From positions 378,084 to 442,083 of the forward strand of contig FJUW01000045.1 in the NCBI GenBank assembly GCA_900074885.1: a stretch of 64,000 bases of DNA, read 5' to 3'. Position 1 is the first letter of the stretch. Each line of letters starts with the position of its first letter. Shown piece after piece: positions 26,648-38,703 of this stretch. The notes beneath the pieces are model-generated. The model did not search any database and was not told the origin of the DNA. It was given only the letters and a program-made list of their open reading frames with translations. Made by a program: the position numbers and the translations under genes. The DNA is from Rhynchosporium graminicola (lineage: Eukaryota; Ascomycota; Leotiomycetes; Helotiales; Ploettnerulaceae).

Positions 26648-29170
26648 ATAAGAAATATATTAAATTAGTATTATAACGCTTAATAAATACTAGACTTTAG
26701 ATAGATATTAAGAAAAGCGAATTCCATATTACTCGGACTAAATACCTTAGATATATTATTACTACTAACAGAATCGAGCCAGATCCCGAGAAAGTAGTAC
26801 TATTAGTAGACTAGAAGTACCCCGAAACAGTAATAGCCGTGAAATCCTTCCTAGGATTCTATAAGTTCTATTATTAATTTATTCGGAATTTCAGCTTTAT
26901 TACTAAACCTCTCTTAGTGCTTACTCGGCCTATAGTACTATAGAATTTCACTAACGATTATAAGAAGTCCTTCGATGATTTATATTAATAGCTACTATCA
27001 GTATAGAAATTATACTATTTCAACCCTGAATTATAAACTAAACTAGAAACTAATACTTCCGACAGTATAATAGCTAGAGTTATCTTCTAATTATATAAAG
27101 ATAACTAGTAGTATCTAATTAGATTATACTCTTATATTCTTAATAGATATAAACTAAACTAAGAGATCTATAATAAGAAGCTATATGCTATTATTAAGTC
27201 TTTCCGGAAATAGAAACTAGAACTTATATCTCTATAATACTATACTAGCGTATATATAGACTATCGATCCTTAGAATACTTTATAATTACTAAGGTCTTA
27301 ACTAGTAAGTAAGCTAGATAAATAGAATTCCTTTCCGAATTTAACTTTTAAATTATATATACGCTTAGTAAAGATAACGCTAAAGCTAATATCCTTAGCT
27401 ATAGGAAATAAGATCTAAGGATATAGGAATAATAGAAATAAGATAGTAGATCTCGGGTTTTACTACCTCTAGACCGCCTAGACCTTAGGATTAACGCGGA
27501 ACTAGCTAAGTATTATATTAATTAAATTAGTTATATATACCTAATATCGCTAAGGACTAATACGCTACTAGAACCCGCACGTAACTCCTTTAATTTAATT
27601 AAGAAACTATACTAATTTAACTAAGAATTATTCTCTAATAAATAGAATATATTAGGAGATAGCTATACTATTAATAATAGTTTACTACTTTATAATAGTC
27701 GTTTATACGTATAACGCTATACCTTGCTATATACCTGTTTAATTAGTAAAGTCTACGATTAAGTTTCCTCCGCTTATCCGAATACTCGTAAGACCGCTGA
27801 AATAATTTCTACCTATTACTATTAGAAAGGACTTATATTAGATATAAAACGGTATACTCGTAATTACCGCTCTTATTAGTACTCTTATCTGAAGTAAACG
27901 AAATAATAAGGATTCCTCTACTTATTACTAGTACTTAGCTACCTTATATAGTACCTAGCTATAGATTTTAAGGACTTCCTGCCTAATAACTAAGGATTTA
28001 ATAGGATATTAGTATTTATTAACCGCCTAGGGAAGGACTCCGTATCGATACTATACTATTATAATATCGATACTCGCGGGATAATAACGTTATTTATCTA
28101 ATAGATATATTATTTCAGATATACCCTTAAGTTAATTATATCCGACTAAGGAGCTTAGTTAGTCTTATCCTTCTAGTAAGAGTTTTACTATATAATTAGA
28201 GTTAAAGTTAAGCTCTCTATCTTCTTTTACTAGTAAACTAATAGATAAATAGAGATTATAAATTAGTATATTAACTAACGCTTTAGACCTTTCGTTAATT
28301 ACTACTAGAGTAACTAGGGCGAACTACTACTAATAATAAACCGCGCCTAAGTAACCTTACCTTACGACTTTATTAGTATAGCGCTATATACCCTTAAATA
28401 TAATATATTACTACGGAATAGCTAAGACTAGAAGTAACTTACCGGATTAATACTATAAGAGAAGCTTAATTATACTAATACTAAATCCTTAGCTAAATAT
28501 ACTAAATCCGCTATCGAGGTTATAAAAGCTAATATACTAGCTACTTAGTATAAGATAAGCGCTGTAACTGACCCGAAACAGCGCAATATTAACTAGGAAG
28601 TTAGAAATAAGGTATTTCTCTCTATAAGGAACCTTAAGAATTACTAGCTAAGTAAGAAACTATCTAGTCTCTAGGTAAGACTATACTAGGTCCTAGCTAA
28701 GATCAGATACTCCTATAAGCTAGATTTGCCCCTAGGATCTTCTATATATAATATATTCGCTCCCGAATTACTTTTTAAGGACTCGGATAACTTATTACTA
28801 AGCTAGGAGTTATTAAACCTACCCCCGGAGGTTATTACTACTTAAGAAGAGTAAGAGTTATAAGATATACTTACTATATAGCTCCTAAGAAGTAATCTAA
28901 AGTATTAAGTTAGCTAGCTAAGCTACGACCCGGACCTAACTTAGTATAACGCTTCCGACTTAATAAGTACTCCGTATAAGCTTAGAGACTTCTATACTAC
29001 TAACTTAAGTAAACCTAGACCTCCGCGTAAACTAAATTAGTAGATTAAGGCCTAAGAAAACGGAATAGATAATTATAGTTACTTAGAGGATAATAAGCTA
29101 TTATAGTTACTAGTATTAGAATTTATTACTAGGAATAATCCCCTGATTATACTCTATAATAACGCTATAT

Positions 29171-30770
29171 CTAAAACTCTATTTCTTTAATTACTTCTAT
29201 TTTACTAGCTTTCTCCCCTAAGTCCTCCGGAGCTTCTAGTAAATCTGGAATATCTAGAACCGGAACTACTATATCTAACTCCTTATTTAAATCTACTAAT
29301 ATAGCTTTAGTAATAGACTAAGTATAATAGCTAATCCTACGGGCTTTCTTCTTTAGAGAAGGTCCAGGAGTATCTAGATCTGATACTATCTCTAAACTAG
29401 AAGGTAAATTCCTCTTTCCCTTAGTATTAGATATTATAGCTTTAAATATAGCTTTCTTTATAAATTCCTATATAATATTATTTAATTCCTTTATCTGCTT
29501 TAATACTATTTCAGCTATTAACTTAGACTCCGCCGAATCGACTATTAGAAGATCTAAATCCTATATCGCGTTAGTATCGTATTAGTATCTAAGGGTTTAA
29601 GATCGTAACTTACTATCTTAATAAACTCTAACTCCTTAAATACTTTCTCTATAGAACGCCTTAAAGCTNTATATCTAACTCCTTACTTAAATCTACTAAT
29701 ATAGCTCTAGTAGTAGACTAAGTATAATAGCTAATCCTACGGGCTTTCTTCTTTAGAGAAGGTCCAGGAGTATCTAGATCTGATACTATCTCTAAACTAG
29801 AAGGTAAATTCCTCTTTCCCTTAGTATTAGATATTATAGCTTTAAATATAGCTTTCTTTATAAATTCCCGTATAATACCGTTTAATTCCTTTATCTGCTT
29901 TAACGCTATTTCGGCTATTAACTTAGATTTCGCCGAATCGACTATTAGAAGATCTAAATCCTATATCGCGTTAGTATCGTACTAGTATCTAAGGGTTTAA
30001 AATCGTAACTTACTATCTTAATAAACTCTAACTCCTTAAATACTTTCTCTATAGAACGCCTTAAAGCTTAAGTCTTTACTAATTATATAGTAGTAATCTC
30101 TAATATAGTAGTAGGAGTAGCAGATTTCGTAAGATAATAGATCTGATTAATAGCCTTATAAGTAGCTATAATACTACCCCGATTTAGCTCCGCGTCCTTA
30201 GCTTCGCTGCTAAGAAGTAAACTAGATAAAATAGTATACTCTATATTAACGTAATTAAGTAACTATAACGCGTTAGTATATATAATTACGTTTATATTCA
30301 AGTAACTTATATACTTATAACTACTCTTTAACGCTAAATAATACTTATAAAGCTTAGAGTTAAGCTTATTAAACGAGTATAAGAGTTCTAAAATAGGAGT
30401 ATTATTATATTTTATCTTAAGGAAGGCGCGAATATATCGTAAGTAATATATATAATACGCTGCTAAAAGAGTACCGGCAGGAACTAGTAAAAGTACTATA
30501 GGAGTTAGCGTTATAGATCCGTGAAACCCTTATATTATACTTAAGGACTATCCCTAAAACTAAGATAGGAAACTTACTTATATTAAGAGAAGAGTTAATT
30601 AGGTCGATTAATATATAAGATTACAGTAGACTACTATAGTAGTTAGTAACGATACCTACTATAGGAGCTATATCGCAGTCTAAGGAGAGTAAACTTATAA
30701 GTTAAAGTAGTTATTACGATTAAAAAGGAAAAGCTCTAATATTAATAAACCCCTTCCTTTATATACCTTA
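29171..30770 (-). pseudogene. Antisense reading frame between pol and 3' LTR of element B; unknown protein
   Basis: I do not recognise this protein. Read on the minus strand, the frame runs from a TATA-like TATATAAAG (30757-30765) towards the end of pol with few stops: about 60 codons with one or two stops, a frame change near 30450, about 210 codons with only a few stops, another frame change near 29990, and a Lys/Glu-rich tail ending near 29171. Plus-strand frames here have a stop roughly every 13 codons, and the true coding frames of neighbouring elements are also denser in stops. Frame changes could be introns or indels. The part near 30510-30560 could read as a hydrophobic helix, but AT-rich decay favours such residues, so I give this little weight. 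The N at 29669 lies inside. The tail has PSLEIVSDLDTPGPSLKKKA-like low-complexity charge. Alternative: chance openness in RIP-biased DNA. Confidence 0.45.
29270..30068. repeat. 399-bp tandem duplication across an N, copies differ by transitions only
   Basis: 29270-29668 and 29670-30068 are the same length, separated by one N (29669). I count roughly a dozen differences, all C/T or G/A. The copies therefore look like two RIP-mutated versions of the same segment of B, brought together by assembly, rather than one overlap. Confidence 0.9.
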
Positions 30771-31026
30771 CGCCCTACTTAAACTCGACTCCTACTATAA
30801 ACAGATAAAGCAAATACTACTCACCGCTCGATTTAGAAGCTATAACTAATATAATACCGTTATAGCGATATAATTAGTCAGAACCTAATAAAGAATTTAC
30901 TACTACTAAAGAGCAGCTAGCGCCTATTACGCGAACATCGACGAAAATAATCATAATAAAAACTAATTCCAATATAAACTATAACCTTCCGAGCTTAGGG
31001 TTAAGCTCTTCTTAGGGGGGGGGTAA

Positions 31027-31294
31027 TATAACGATAGCTAACCTGAATATAATATAAGAAGAAGGATAAATACTAAGGCCTAAGTTAATAGGTATCCCGG
31101 CAGAACTAGTATCTGACTCGGTATAATATCGGGCTAGTACTAGTATATATATATAAGGTGCCTTACACTCTATCTCTCTTCTTCTTCCTTCCTTATCTTT
31201 TTATTTCCTTCGTAGTAGACTATATAAGATCGCTCTTAGCCTCCCTACTCGTTTATTCTTGCTTATATACCGCCTTAAGTCTTGTGTCGTTACA
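31027..31294 (+). repeat. 3' LTR of element B (268 bp)
   Basis: Starts TATAACG after a run of G (about 31013-31023) and ends GTGTCGTTACA, followed by the TSD GGGAG (31295-31299). The short open frame that crosses its right edge (31259-31492) joins LTR and A3 sequence and is not a gene. Confidence 0.92.
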
Positions 31295-31299
31295 GGGAG

Positions 31300-31704
31300 G
31301 ACTATTTCCTTAGCGTTCCTATCACTTCCTATAGATATACTGAGCCTAAGTCTTTATTATCTAAAGAATAAGAAAAGAGTAGTAGAGATAAGCTTTTATA
31401 TGCTAGAGCTACTAATACACGTCCGAAGTATATACGATTTAGTAATATTATTACTTATATTCCGCGTGAATCTCTACTTTAACCCTAATTAGAAGTCTTT
31501 ACGTTAAAAACTTACGTATAAGATTACGCTCGTGTAATTCATACTATAGATTAATAGTTACTAGGAATACTATCTCGCGAGTTAACGGAAACTACTCTAG
31601 GTATAAATATAGCTATTATGTTATTTCGGAAGCGCTAACGCTAATAAAGACTACTTTATTATGCGCTTAGACCTCTCTAAGAGCTTCCTACGCTAGAGAT
31701 TTAT
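31300..31704 (+). mobile_element. Element A3, segment 2 (between protease and RT)
   Basis: Continues A3 after element B; it aligns with A1 from about 1310 to 1700. It is interrupted by D1 at 31705, with TTTAT (31700-31704) repeated after D1 at 33781-33785. Confidence 0.85.
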
Positions 31705-31906
31705 TATGACAGCGCATGGTATACGTGGCAGATACGGGCCAGTATCGGTGCCTTAGGCATACCCTCCTTATATATATAGAAGGTACAGACTCCTTCAGAG
31801 CTCTATATCTTTCTGTTTCCTTTGTACCAGACTATATAAGATCGCTCTTAGCTCTCCTACTTGTTTATTCTTGCTTATATACCGCCTTAAGTCTTATATC
31901 GTTATA
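31705..31906 (+). repeat. 5' LTR of element D1 (202 bp)
   Basis: Starts TATGACAGCG and ends CGTTATA. The D2 LTR shows the less mutated start TGTGACGGCG. The last ~100 bp match the end of the LTR of element B. A short open frame inside (31716-31910) is incidental. Confidence 0.9.
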
Positions 31907-32080
31907 TTAAATAGAAAGATTAAGACCGCCGGGGATAGTATTAAATAATATCTTACTTAGAAAACTCGATTCGCACGTACGATTACTAGGGAGCTCTTCG
32001 CTAAGTTATCTCTACTTACTTTAGATTTTCGGAATTATACGGAAATAGTTAGTACTATTAATTACGAATTCGATAGTTAG

Positions 32081-32513
32081 GTTTTCAAAAGAGCTGAGAT
32101 TCTAGAGATCTCTCGGATAGCTGGGAATTTGAATATAATTCAGCCTCAGAAGTACTAGTATTACTACGAAATTACTCTCGGATACTTCGAAACTCGTTCC
32201 TTCGTGCGTACGAAGTAAAATAGCAGACGAATTTTAAGTGGAAACTTCCCTATAAGCCTTAATATTTATTATCCTCTTACCTGACTTTAACCTTCCNGTT
32301 TTCAAAAGAGCCGAGATTCTAGAGATCTCTCGGATAGCTGGGAATTTGAATATAATTCAGCCTCAGAAGTACTAGTATTACTACGAAATTACTCTCGGAT
32401 ACTTCGAAACTCGTTCCTTCGTGCGTACGAAGTAAAATAGCAGACGAATTTTAAGTGGAAACTTCCCTATAAGCCTTAATATTTATTATCCTCTTACCTG
32501 ACTTTAACCTTCC
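32081..32513. repeat. 216-bp tandem duplication across an N (probable assembly join)
   Basis: 32081-32296 and 32298-32513 are the same length with one visible transition, and one N at 32297 between them. D2 has this region once. Confidence 0.9.
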
Positions 32514-33578
32514 GAAAGTAGCTCTAATAGCGAAAAACCTTACTTTTAGGTTAGGACGAAGTAGCTTATTACCCTAGCGGAAATTATCAGAATTCGACTC
32601 GTAATCCTTATACCCCGGTATAATTTATCCCCCTTAGCAGAATCGACCTCTCTCTACTAGAACTTTTAATTTAATACTTTCTATATCTACTTAATAAAGA
32701 TATCTAACTCTCTTTAATCTTTCGGCTTCTTCAGAATTCGATTTCGACTTTCGCTTCTTCTATAACTTTTAAGTATTCTATCACTTTCGCTTAGCCTCGC
32801 TTACCTAATACTATACCTCCTAAGAAGGCTTAGCTAGCTCCTACGGCTTCACCGGAATACTCTCGCAGCTCCTCCGATTCTATACTTACTATAGAATTAC
32901 TTTAATTAATTAAAAACTATTAATTATAAATAGAATCGACTACTCGGGAGCTTTCTATTAGTATTAGTCGTATCGAACAGATATTTGCCGAGTTTTTACG
33001 TACTTAGGCATAATCGATAAACTCTAGACCTTCGGTAAACTTTAGACCTTCGGTAAACTCGGTATTATAATTACTAATAGAACTTACTCTTAAACGCTCT
33101 TTAATTAATAATTTATAGACCTCCGGTAAGTCGTAACTAACTGAAAGTATCGATAATCTTAATATAAGGATTAACTTATCTTTTAGCTAATAGCGTACTT
33201 CTATTTAGGACTAACTAGAAGTTAATTCAGACCGATACTCGACTACGCGTACTTATAAAGCGCTAGTCTAGAGCTCTACTTCTAGCTTTATAAAAGGTTA
33301 CTTAGAACTATAGTATCTCTCGGAAATTACGCCTTTCTCCTCTACTAAAGAGATAATTTCAGTACTCGCTTCTTACTACCTTTCCGGACTCGAAACGGAG
33401 TAGTATCGGACCGAATTTCATGAGCTTTTAATAAAGAAGGAGTGATTTGCGTCTTACGCTTTAGATTGATAATTACTTGGATTTTATTTGGAATTCGACT
33501 TAATTTAATTATCTTTTCTTTCGTTTCTTATTTGCTTTTAAAGGCTTAAGGGCGAGCCTTTATCTTGGAAGGGGGTAA

Positions 33579-33780
33579 TATAATAGCGTATAGTATACGT
33601 AGCAGATACGGGCTAGTATTAGTACCTTAGGCATACCCTCCTTATATATATAGAAGGTGCAGACTCCTTTAGAGCTCTATATCTTTCTATTTCCTTTGTA
33701 CTAGACTATATAAGATCGCTCTTAGCCCCCCTACTTATTTATTCTTACTTATATACCGCCTTAAGTCTTATGTCGTTATA
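33579..33780 (+). repeat. 3' LTR of element D1 (202 bp)
   Basis: Starts TATAATAGCG after a GGAAGGGGG tract, ends TGTCGTTATA, followed by the TSD TTTAT (33781-33785). Confidence 0.9.
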
Positions 33781-33785
33781 TTTAT

Positions 33786-36700
33786 ATAATCAGCGGCCTA
33801 GCCTTCTATCTCTTATGTAAACGCCAGAAGTCTTCTAATAATAAGATCTTCTCTATTACTCTCTACGAGATAGATAAGCTTCTTAATAACCGAATCGCAG
33901 ATTAGTAACGTAATACTACTATCGCATCTTTAACTATCGACCTTATAGAACGCTATAAAACCGCTTAGTAATTTGCTATTAGCTTAAGTGAATTAGATTC
34001 AGAATTACGGATTCCTCACGAGTATAGCTAGTAGGTATACGTCTTTTCTAAGGAAGCTAGCGACGATCTCCCTCCTTATTATTCATGCGATCACTGAATT
34101 AAGCTTAAGGAAGGGGCCGAGAAGAGCCTTAAATACTCCCTCTTATATAAGATATTAGCTAAGGAACTTGAAGTAATAAAGGCGTATATTACTAATAACT
34201 TAGCTAAAGGTTTTATTAAACCTTCTTAAGTACTATACGCTATACTTATTCTTTTTGTTAAGAAAGCTAATAGAAGTCTACGGTTCTATATAGACTTTCG
34301 TATACTTAATAACCTCACGAGAAAGGATTAATACCTATTATTATTAATCGACGAAACACTAGCTAGAATCTCTACTGCTAAGATCTTTATTAAACTAGAT
34401 ATTCGCTAAGCTTTCTACCGAATTCGAATAGATCTAGCCTCTGAAGAGTATACGACCTTCCGGACCTGCTATAGAGCGTATAAATATAAGGTGCTACTAT
34501 TCGGTCTAACTAACGGCCCTGCGATATACTAGCGGTATATGAATAATATCTTATTCGATTACTTAGACGACTTCTGTATAGTATATTTAAACGATATTCT
34601 GATCTACTCTGACGACTTACTATAGTATTAATTATACGTACATAAGGTACTATAACGATTGCAAGACGCTAGATTATAAGCCGACCTTAAGAAGTATGAA
34701 TTTAATATTACTCGTACTAAATACCTTAGATTTATTATCTCTACTTCTGGAATCGAGGTAGACCCTAAAAAGGTTAATATCGTACGATCTTAGAACTACT
34801 TAACTATAGTTAAAGGCGTATAATTATTCTTAAGTTTTTGTAATTTCTACTAGCGATTTATTAAAAACTACGGAATAATCGCGAAACCTCTTATATAACT
34901 TACTAAAAATAATATATTATTCTAGTTCGCTAGAGAGTATAAAGATACCTTTGATCACCTAAAGCACGCTCTCACTTCGGCACTACTTCTCTACTACTAT
35001 TAGTAAGATCTACTTTATATAATCGAAATAGATACTAATAACAGAGTAATAGCAGGTATACTATCGTAATAGTATAATAAAGACTAGTTTCTAGTAGCTT
35101 ACTTCTCTAAGACTATACTACTAGCTGAGCTTAATTACGCTATCTACGATAAAGAAATACTTGTAATTATATAATCTTTTAGTAACTAGAGATCCGAACT
35201 CGCAGGTATATTATATTAAATCCGAGTCGTTACGGACTATAAAGCTCTCGAGTACTTTATAACCTCTAAGTAATTAAACGCACGATAAGCACGATAGGCA
35301 GAGCTACTCGCAGATTATAACTTTATGATTATCTACTGACCTAGGAAGTATAATCTACTTGCTAACGCTCTCTCTCGCAGAATAGATGAATTAGACGATT
35401 AAAATAACACTAAGAAAGCTTAACGTTTATAATAACTACTACGCGAAGACTAAATCGATCTAGTACTACTTATAAGTAACTTCTGGAATAGTTCCGACTC
35501 TATAGATAGCTTTAAACTTATTAACGCCTTAGAAGTCGCTGACTTATCGCTAGTTTTCTCTATAGTATAGTAAGTACTTAAAGCTAATCGCGCTATGCTA
35601 TTACTCTAAGTACTACGGAAATAAGCTCTCTTCGCTATTCCTAGAAAACTGACTATAGAAAAAGATCTTCTACTCTACGAAAGAAGATTAATCGTCCTTA
35701 ACGTTTTATACTTTCGTACGCTACTTATACGCGAAGTACATGATCGATTAGAAACTGCTTATCTAAGTATAAAGAAGACCTTATAACTCCTATTGTTATA
35801 GTACTACTAGTACGGAATCGCTTTAACTATTAACTAGTACTATCGTAACTACTATACTTACCGATAGCTTCAAGTGCTACGAGATAAGAAGCTCGGACTC
35901 CTATAGCTCTTACTAGTGCTATTACGCCTATAGGAGCATATTATAGTCGATTACTATAGCTTTAATCGCGATAAATATAGTTATAATAATATTCTTATAT
36001 TTATAGATCGTTTTAGTAAATAAGTAATTAGTAGTTTATACTATAAGACCTCTGATGCGCGTGACCTTGCAAAGCTCTACGTGTACTACGTCTACTGCTA
36101 TTTCAGAGCTCTACTAATAATTACGTCTGATAGAAGGCCTTAATTCGTTTCACGCTTTTAGATAGCTATTTATATAATTCTAAGTACTAAAAGATAGCTT
36201 TCTTCGGTAGACTACCCCTAGATAGATAGCTAGACGGAAATCTATAACTAATACCTCTAGCGCTAATTACGACCTTTTATCTCTTACTATTAAGACGACT
36301 AGTCGGAATTCTTACCTATTATAGATTACGCTCAGATGATCCTCCCTTACGACTCCCTTAGAGGTTTCTTACCCTTCGAGGTAATATATAGTTACGCTCC
36401 GCGCGTCGACTAGAATTAGAAATCCGATTTACTTGACTCAGCTACTTCTTCTGATAAGCTGAATACTTAATAAGCTATCGAATACGCTAGCTACTTACGA
36501 GCTATATAGACTATCGCCTAATTAAGCCTCCTATACGCATAAGCTAAGATATCCCGATCTTATAATCGCTTACGCTATAAAGTCGACTTTACTACAGACG
36601 ATCTTATTTAGCTAGATATGCGCTACTTTATAAGCACTCGACCTAGTAAAAAACTCGACTTCCTGACTAATAGACCTTTCCGTATAATTGAAAAAGTTAG

Positions 36701-37375
36701 AAGCTCTTATTATTTAGAGCTCCTTATAAGTATAAAAGTATATAACGTCTTCCCTATGTCGAAGTTACGTAGATATACTAATAACCTATTACTTAGATAA
36801 ATATCACTACTGCTGCTACTAATTAATATCACTAGCGACGACGAATAAGAGATAGAAAACGTACTAGCGTGCTATAAGTAACGCGGTAACCTCTCTTACC
36901 GCGTCTTCTAGTTAAATTAAGACGTCGATCTCACGTGGTATAATACTTCAGATATTAAGTACGCTCCTATAAAGCTTTAGCAGTTCTACCTCGATAACCC
37001 GACGTAAGCAGGTCCCCTTACTAATCTCCCTGATTAGCTGAAAGCTTTCCACGACGAAATAGACGATTACGACTACCTTAATAGTAATAAGGAGATAGAC
37101 TAACGCTCGAGGGCGAGCTTTTTTCGGAGGGCGGGGGTAGTATAACGACTAGTTAGATTAGAGGTTTCCCTCTATTAGTGGAAACACTTACTACTAAGCG
37201 AGATTACACGAGTAGAGTTTAGGGGCCCTTTTTCATGTATATACTTCCCTTCTCTCTCTACTTCTTCACTCCTTAGTTATAGATTCTAAGTTGATTCTTA
37301 TTACTTCATATTCTATGCAATGTGAGGTCTTACCTATTAGGTAGTGAGTGAGACCTTTCTAGAGTAAGCGTCACA
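33786..37375 (+). mobile_element. Element A3, segment 3 (RT to chromodomain and 3' LTR)
   Basis: Completes A3. It holds reverse transcriptase with YLDD changed to YLND (34584-34595), RNase H (about 34960-35370), integrase (about 35720-36420), a GPY/F-like module that is open for 60 codons at 36618-36800, and a chromodomain (about 36840-37000), then a G-rich tract and the 235-bp LTR at 37141-37375. The five bases after the LTR are CTAAG; no matching copy is seen at the truncated 5' end near 7299. Confidence 0.88.
37141..37375 (+). repeat. 3' LTR of element A3 (235 bp)
   Basis: Starts TATAACGACTAG and ends CGTCACA. It is more diverged from the A1 and A2 LTRs than these are from each other, fitting an older insertion that later received B and D1. 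Confidence 0.9.
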
Positions 37376-37391
37376 CTAAGCGTCGAGTATC

Positions 37392-37594
37392 TGTAACGAC
37401 ACAAGACTCAAGGCAGTATATAAGCAGGAATAAAACAAGTAGGGAGGCTAAGAGCGATCTTATATAGTCTAGTACGAAGGAAACAGAAAGATATAGAGCT
37501 CTAAAGGAGTCTGCACCTTCTATATATATAAGGAGGGTATGCCTGAGGCACCGATACTGGCCCGTATCTGCCACGTATACTATACGCCGTTATA
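37392..37594 (-). repeat. 3' LTR of element D2 (203 bp, left end)
   Basis: On the plus strand it begins TGTAACGACA and ends CGCCGTTATA, so on the element strand it starts TATAACGGCG. Open frames here (37371-37574) are incidental. Confidence 0.9.
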
Positions 37595-37743
37595 TTACCC
37601 CCTTCCAAGATAAAGGCTCGCCCTCGAGCCTTTAAAGGCAAATAAAAAACGAAAGAAAAGGGAGTTAACTTAAGTCGAATTCTAAATAAAATCTAAGTAA
37701 TTATTAATCTAAAGCGTAAGACGCAAATTATTGATTCTGCAAA

Positions 37744-38703
37744 TCACTCCTTCTTCGTCTTCGTCGGACAATCGCTCTTGTAGTGACCGTGCTTCTTACA
37801 GTAGTAATACTATACTTCCTCGATGGGTATCAAGGGCTCAGAAGACGTACTAACTATCGGTAGAGCTAGAATAGTTCGAGGTATTAAAGGTAGTCGAGAG
37901 AGTTCTAAATCGAGTGCCGTGAGAGAAGAGACTATAGCTGAATAATCGGTCTTCTAAGAGTACTTAATTAGAGCGGAAGCTATACGTAGCCGTATAGTAA
38001 GCTTCGGCTAGAGGTAAAAGTACTACTCTGATTTAGCTATACCTCCGAGAATTACCGAGCTTTAGAACTTTGCACGGAATTATAAAAAGGACTCCTTTTT
38101 CATTAAAAGCTTATGAAATTCAGTCTGATACTACTCCGTTTCGAGTCTAGAAAAGTAGTAAGAAGCGAGTACTGAAATTATCTCTTCCGCAGAGGAGAAA
38201 AGCATAATTTCCGAGAGATACTATAGTTCTAAGTAACTTCTTATAAGGCTAGAAGTAGAGCCCTAGACTAGTGCTTTACGGGTACGCGTAATCGGGTATT
38301 AGTCTAAATTAACTTCTAGTCGGTCCTGAATAGAAGCACGCTATTAGCTAAAAGATAAGTTGATCCTTATATTAAGATTATTAATACTTTTAGTTAGTTG
38401 CGATTTACCGGAGGTCTATAAATTATTAATTAAAGAGCGTTTAAGGGTAGGTTCTATCGGTAATTATAATACTAAGTTTACTGAAGGTCTAGAGTTTACT
38501 AATTGTGCCTGAGTACGTAAAAACTCGGTAAATATCTATTCGATCCGACTAATACCGATAGAAAGCTCCCGAGTAGTTAATTCTATTTATAATTAACGGT
38601 CTTTAATCGATTAAAGTAATTCTATAGTAGGTACGGAATCGGAGGGGCTGCGAGGGTATTCCGGTGAAGCCGTAGGAGCTGGCTGAGCCTTCTTAGGAGG
38701 CAT
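37744..38703 (-). pseudogene. Gag of element D2 with C-terminal CCHC zinc knuckle (RIP-broken)
   Basis: A single frame of exactly 320 codons from ATG (38703-38701) to TGA (37746-37744), interrupted by TAA/TAG codons where Gln or Trp would fit. The start MPPKKAQPAP is Pro/Ala/Lys-rich, the middle is helical and capsid-like, and the end is a zinc knuckle: YYYCKKHGHYKSDC matches C-x2-C-x4-H-x4-C with the first Cys (TGT) changed to Tyr (TAT), followed by a Lys-rich tail. In known LTR elements such a protein packages the element RNA. No protease or polymerase frame follows. The same frame in D1 has lost the knuckle. Broken copy; the function is inferred from the knuckle and context. Confidence 0.75.

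Larger units (their letters stand above)
9533..31294 (+). mobile_element. Element B: RIP-degraded chromodomain Ty3/gypsy retrotransposon with two nested insertions
   Basis: A complete insertion: 268-bp LTRs at both ends, flanked by the TSD GGGAG. Its own sequence is 9533-11719, 19068-20415, 26653-31294; the rest is A2 and C1. Reading through RIP-type stops shows Gag with a CCHC knuckle (about 11370-11420), a retropepsin with intact IDTGA (about 11672-11690, cut by A2 just downstream), reverse transcriptase (catalytic YLDD changed to YLDN at 20368-20379, then cut by C1), RNase H, integrase (zinc-binding region near 27760-27870, catalytic core near 27960-28400) and a chromodomain (about 28850-29060). 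Between the chromodomain and the 3' LTR there are about 1.9 kb not needed for a gypsy element (antisense frame, see separate entry). An N at 29669 joins two near-identical 399-bp stretches, so the length here is inflated. Confidence 0.9.
31705..33780 (+). mobile_element. Element D1: short gag-only LTR element nested in A3
   Basis: 202-bp LTRs at 31705-31906 and 33579-33780, flanked by the TSD TTTAT. There is no protease, RT or integrase; the interior has a leader like that of element B and a degraded Gag frame (about 32810-33450). Compared with D2 it lacks about 330 bp at the end of Gag, including the zinc knuckle. A G-rich tract precedes the 3' LTR. The N at 32297 separates two 216-bp copies, so the true length is nearer 1.86 kb. 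Mobilisation would need proteins from an autonomous element, most likely family B because the LTR ends and leader are shared. Confidence 0.88.

Noticed and set aside
30440..31010. Plus-strand protein leading up to the 3' LTR of B
   Set aside because: It reads plausibly if many TAA/TAG are taken as Gln or Trp, but its stop density equals the background, while the antisense frame is far more open.
31716..31910. 64-codon frame, with relatives at 37371-37574 and 39342-39585
   Set aside because: All lie in LTRs of family D and reflect low stop density in one frame of the LTR; no protein is expected there.
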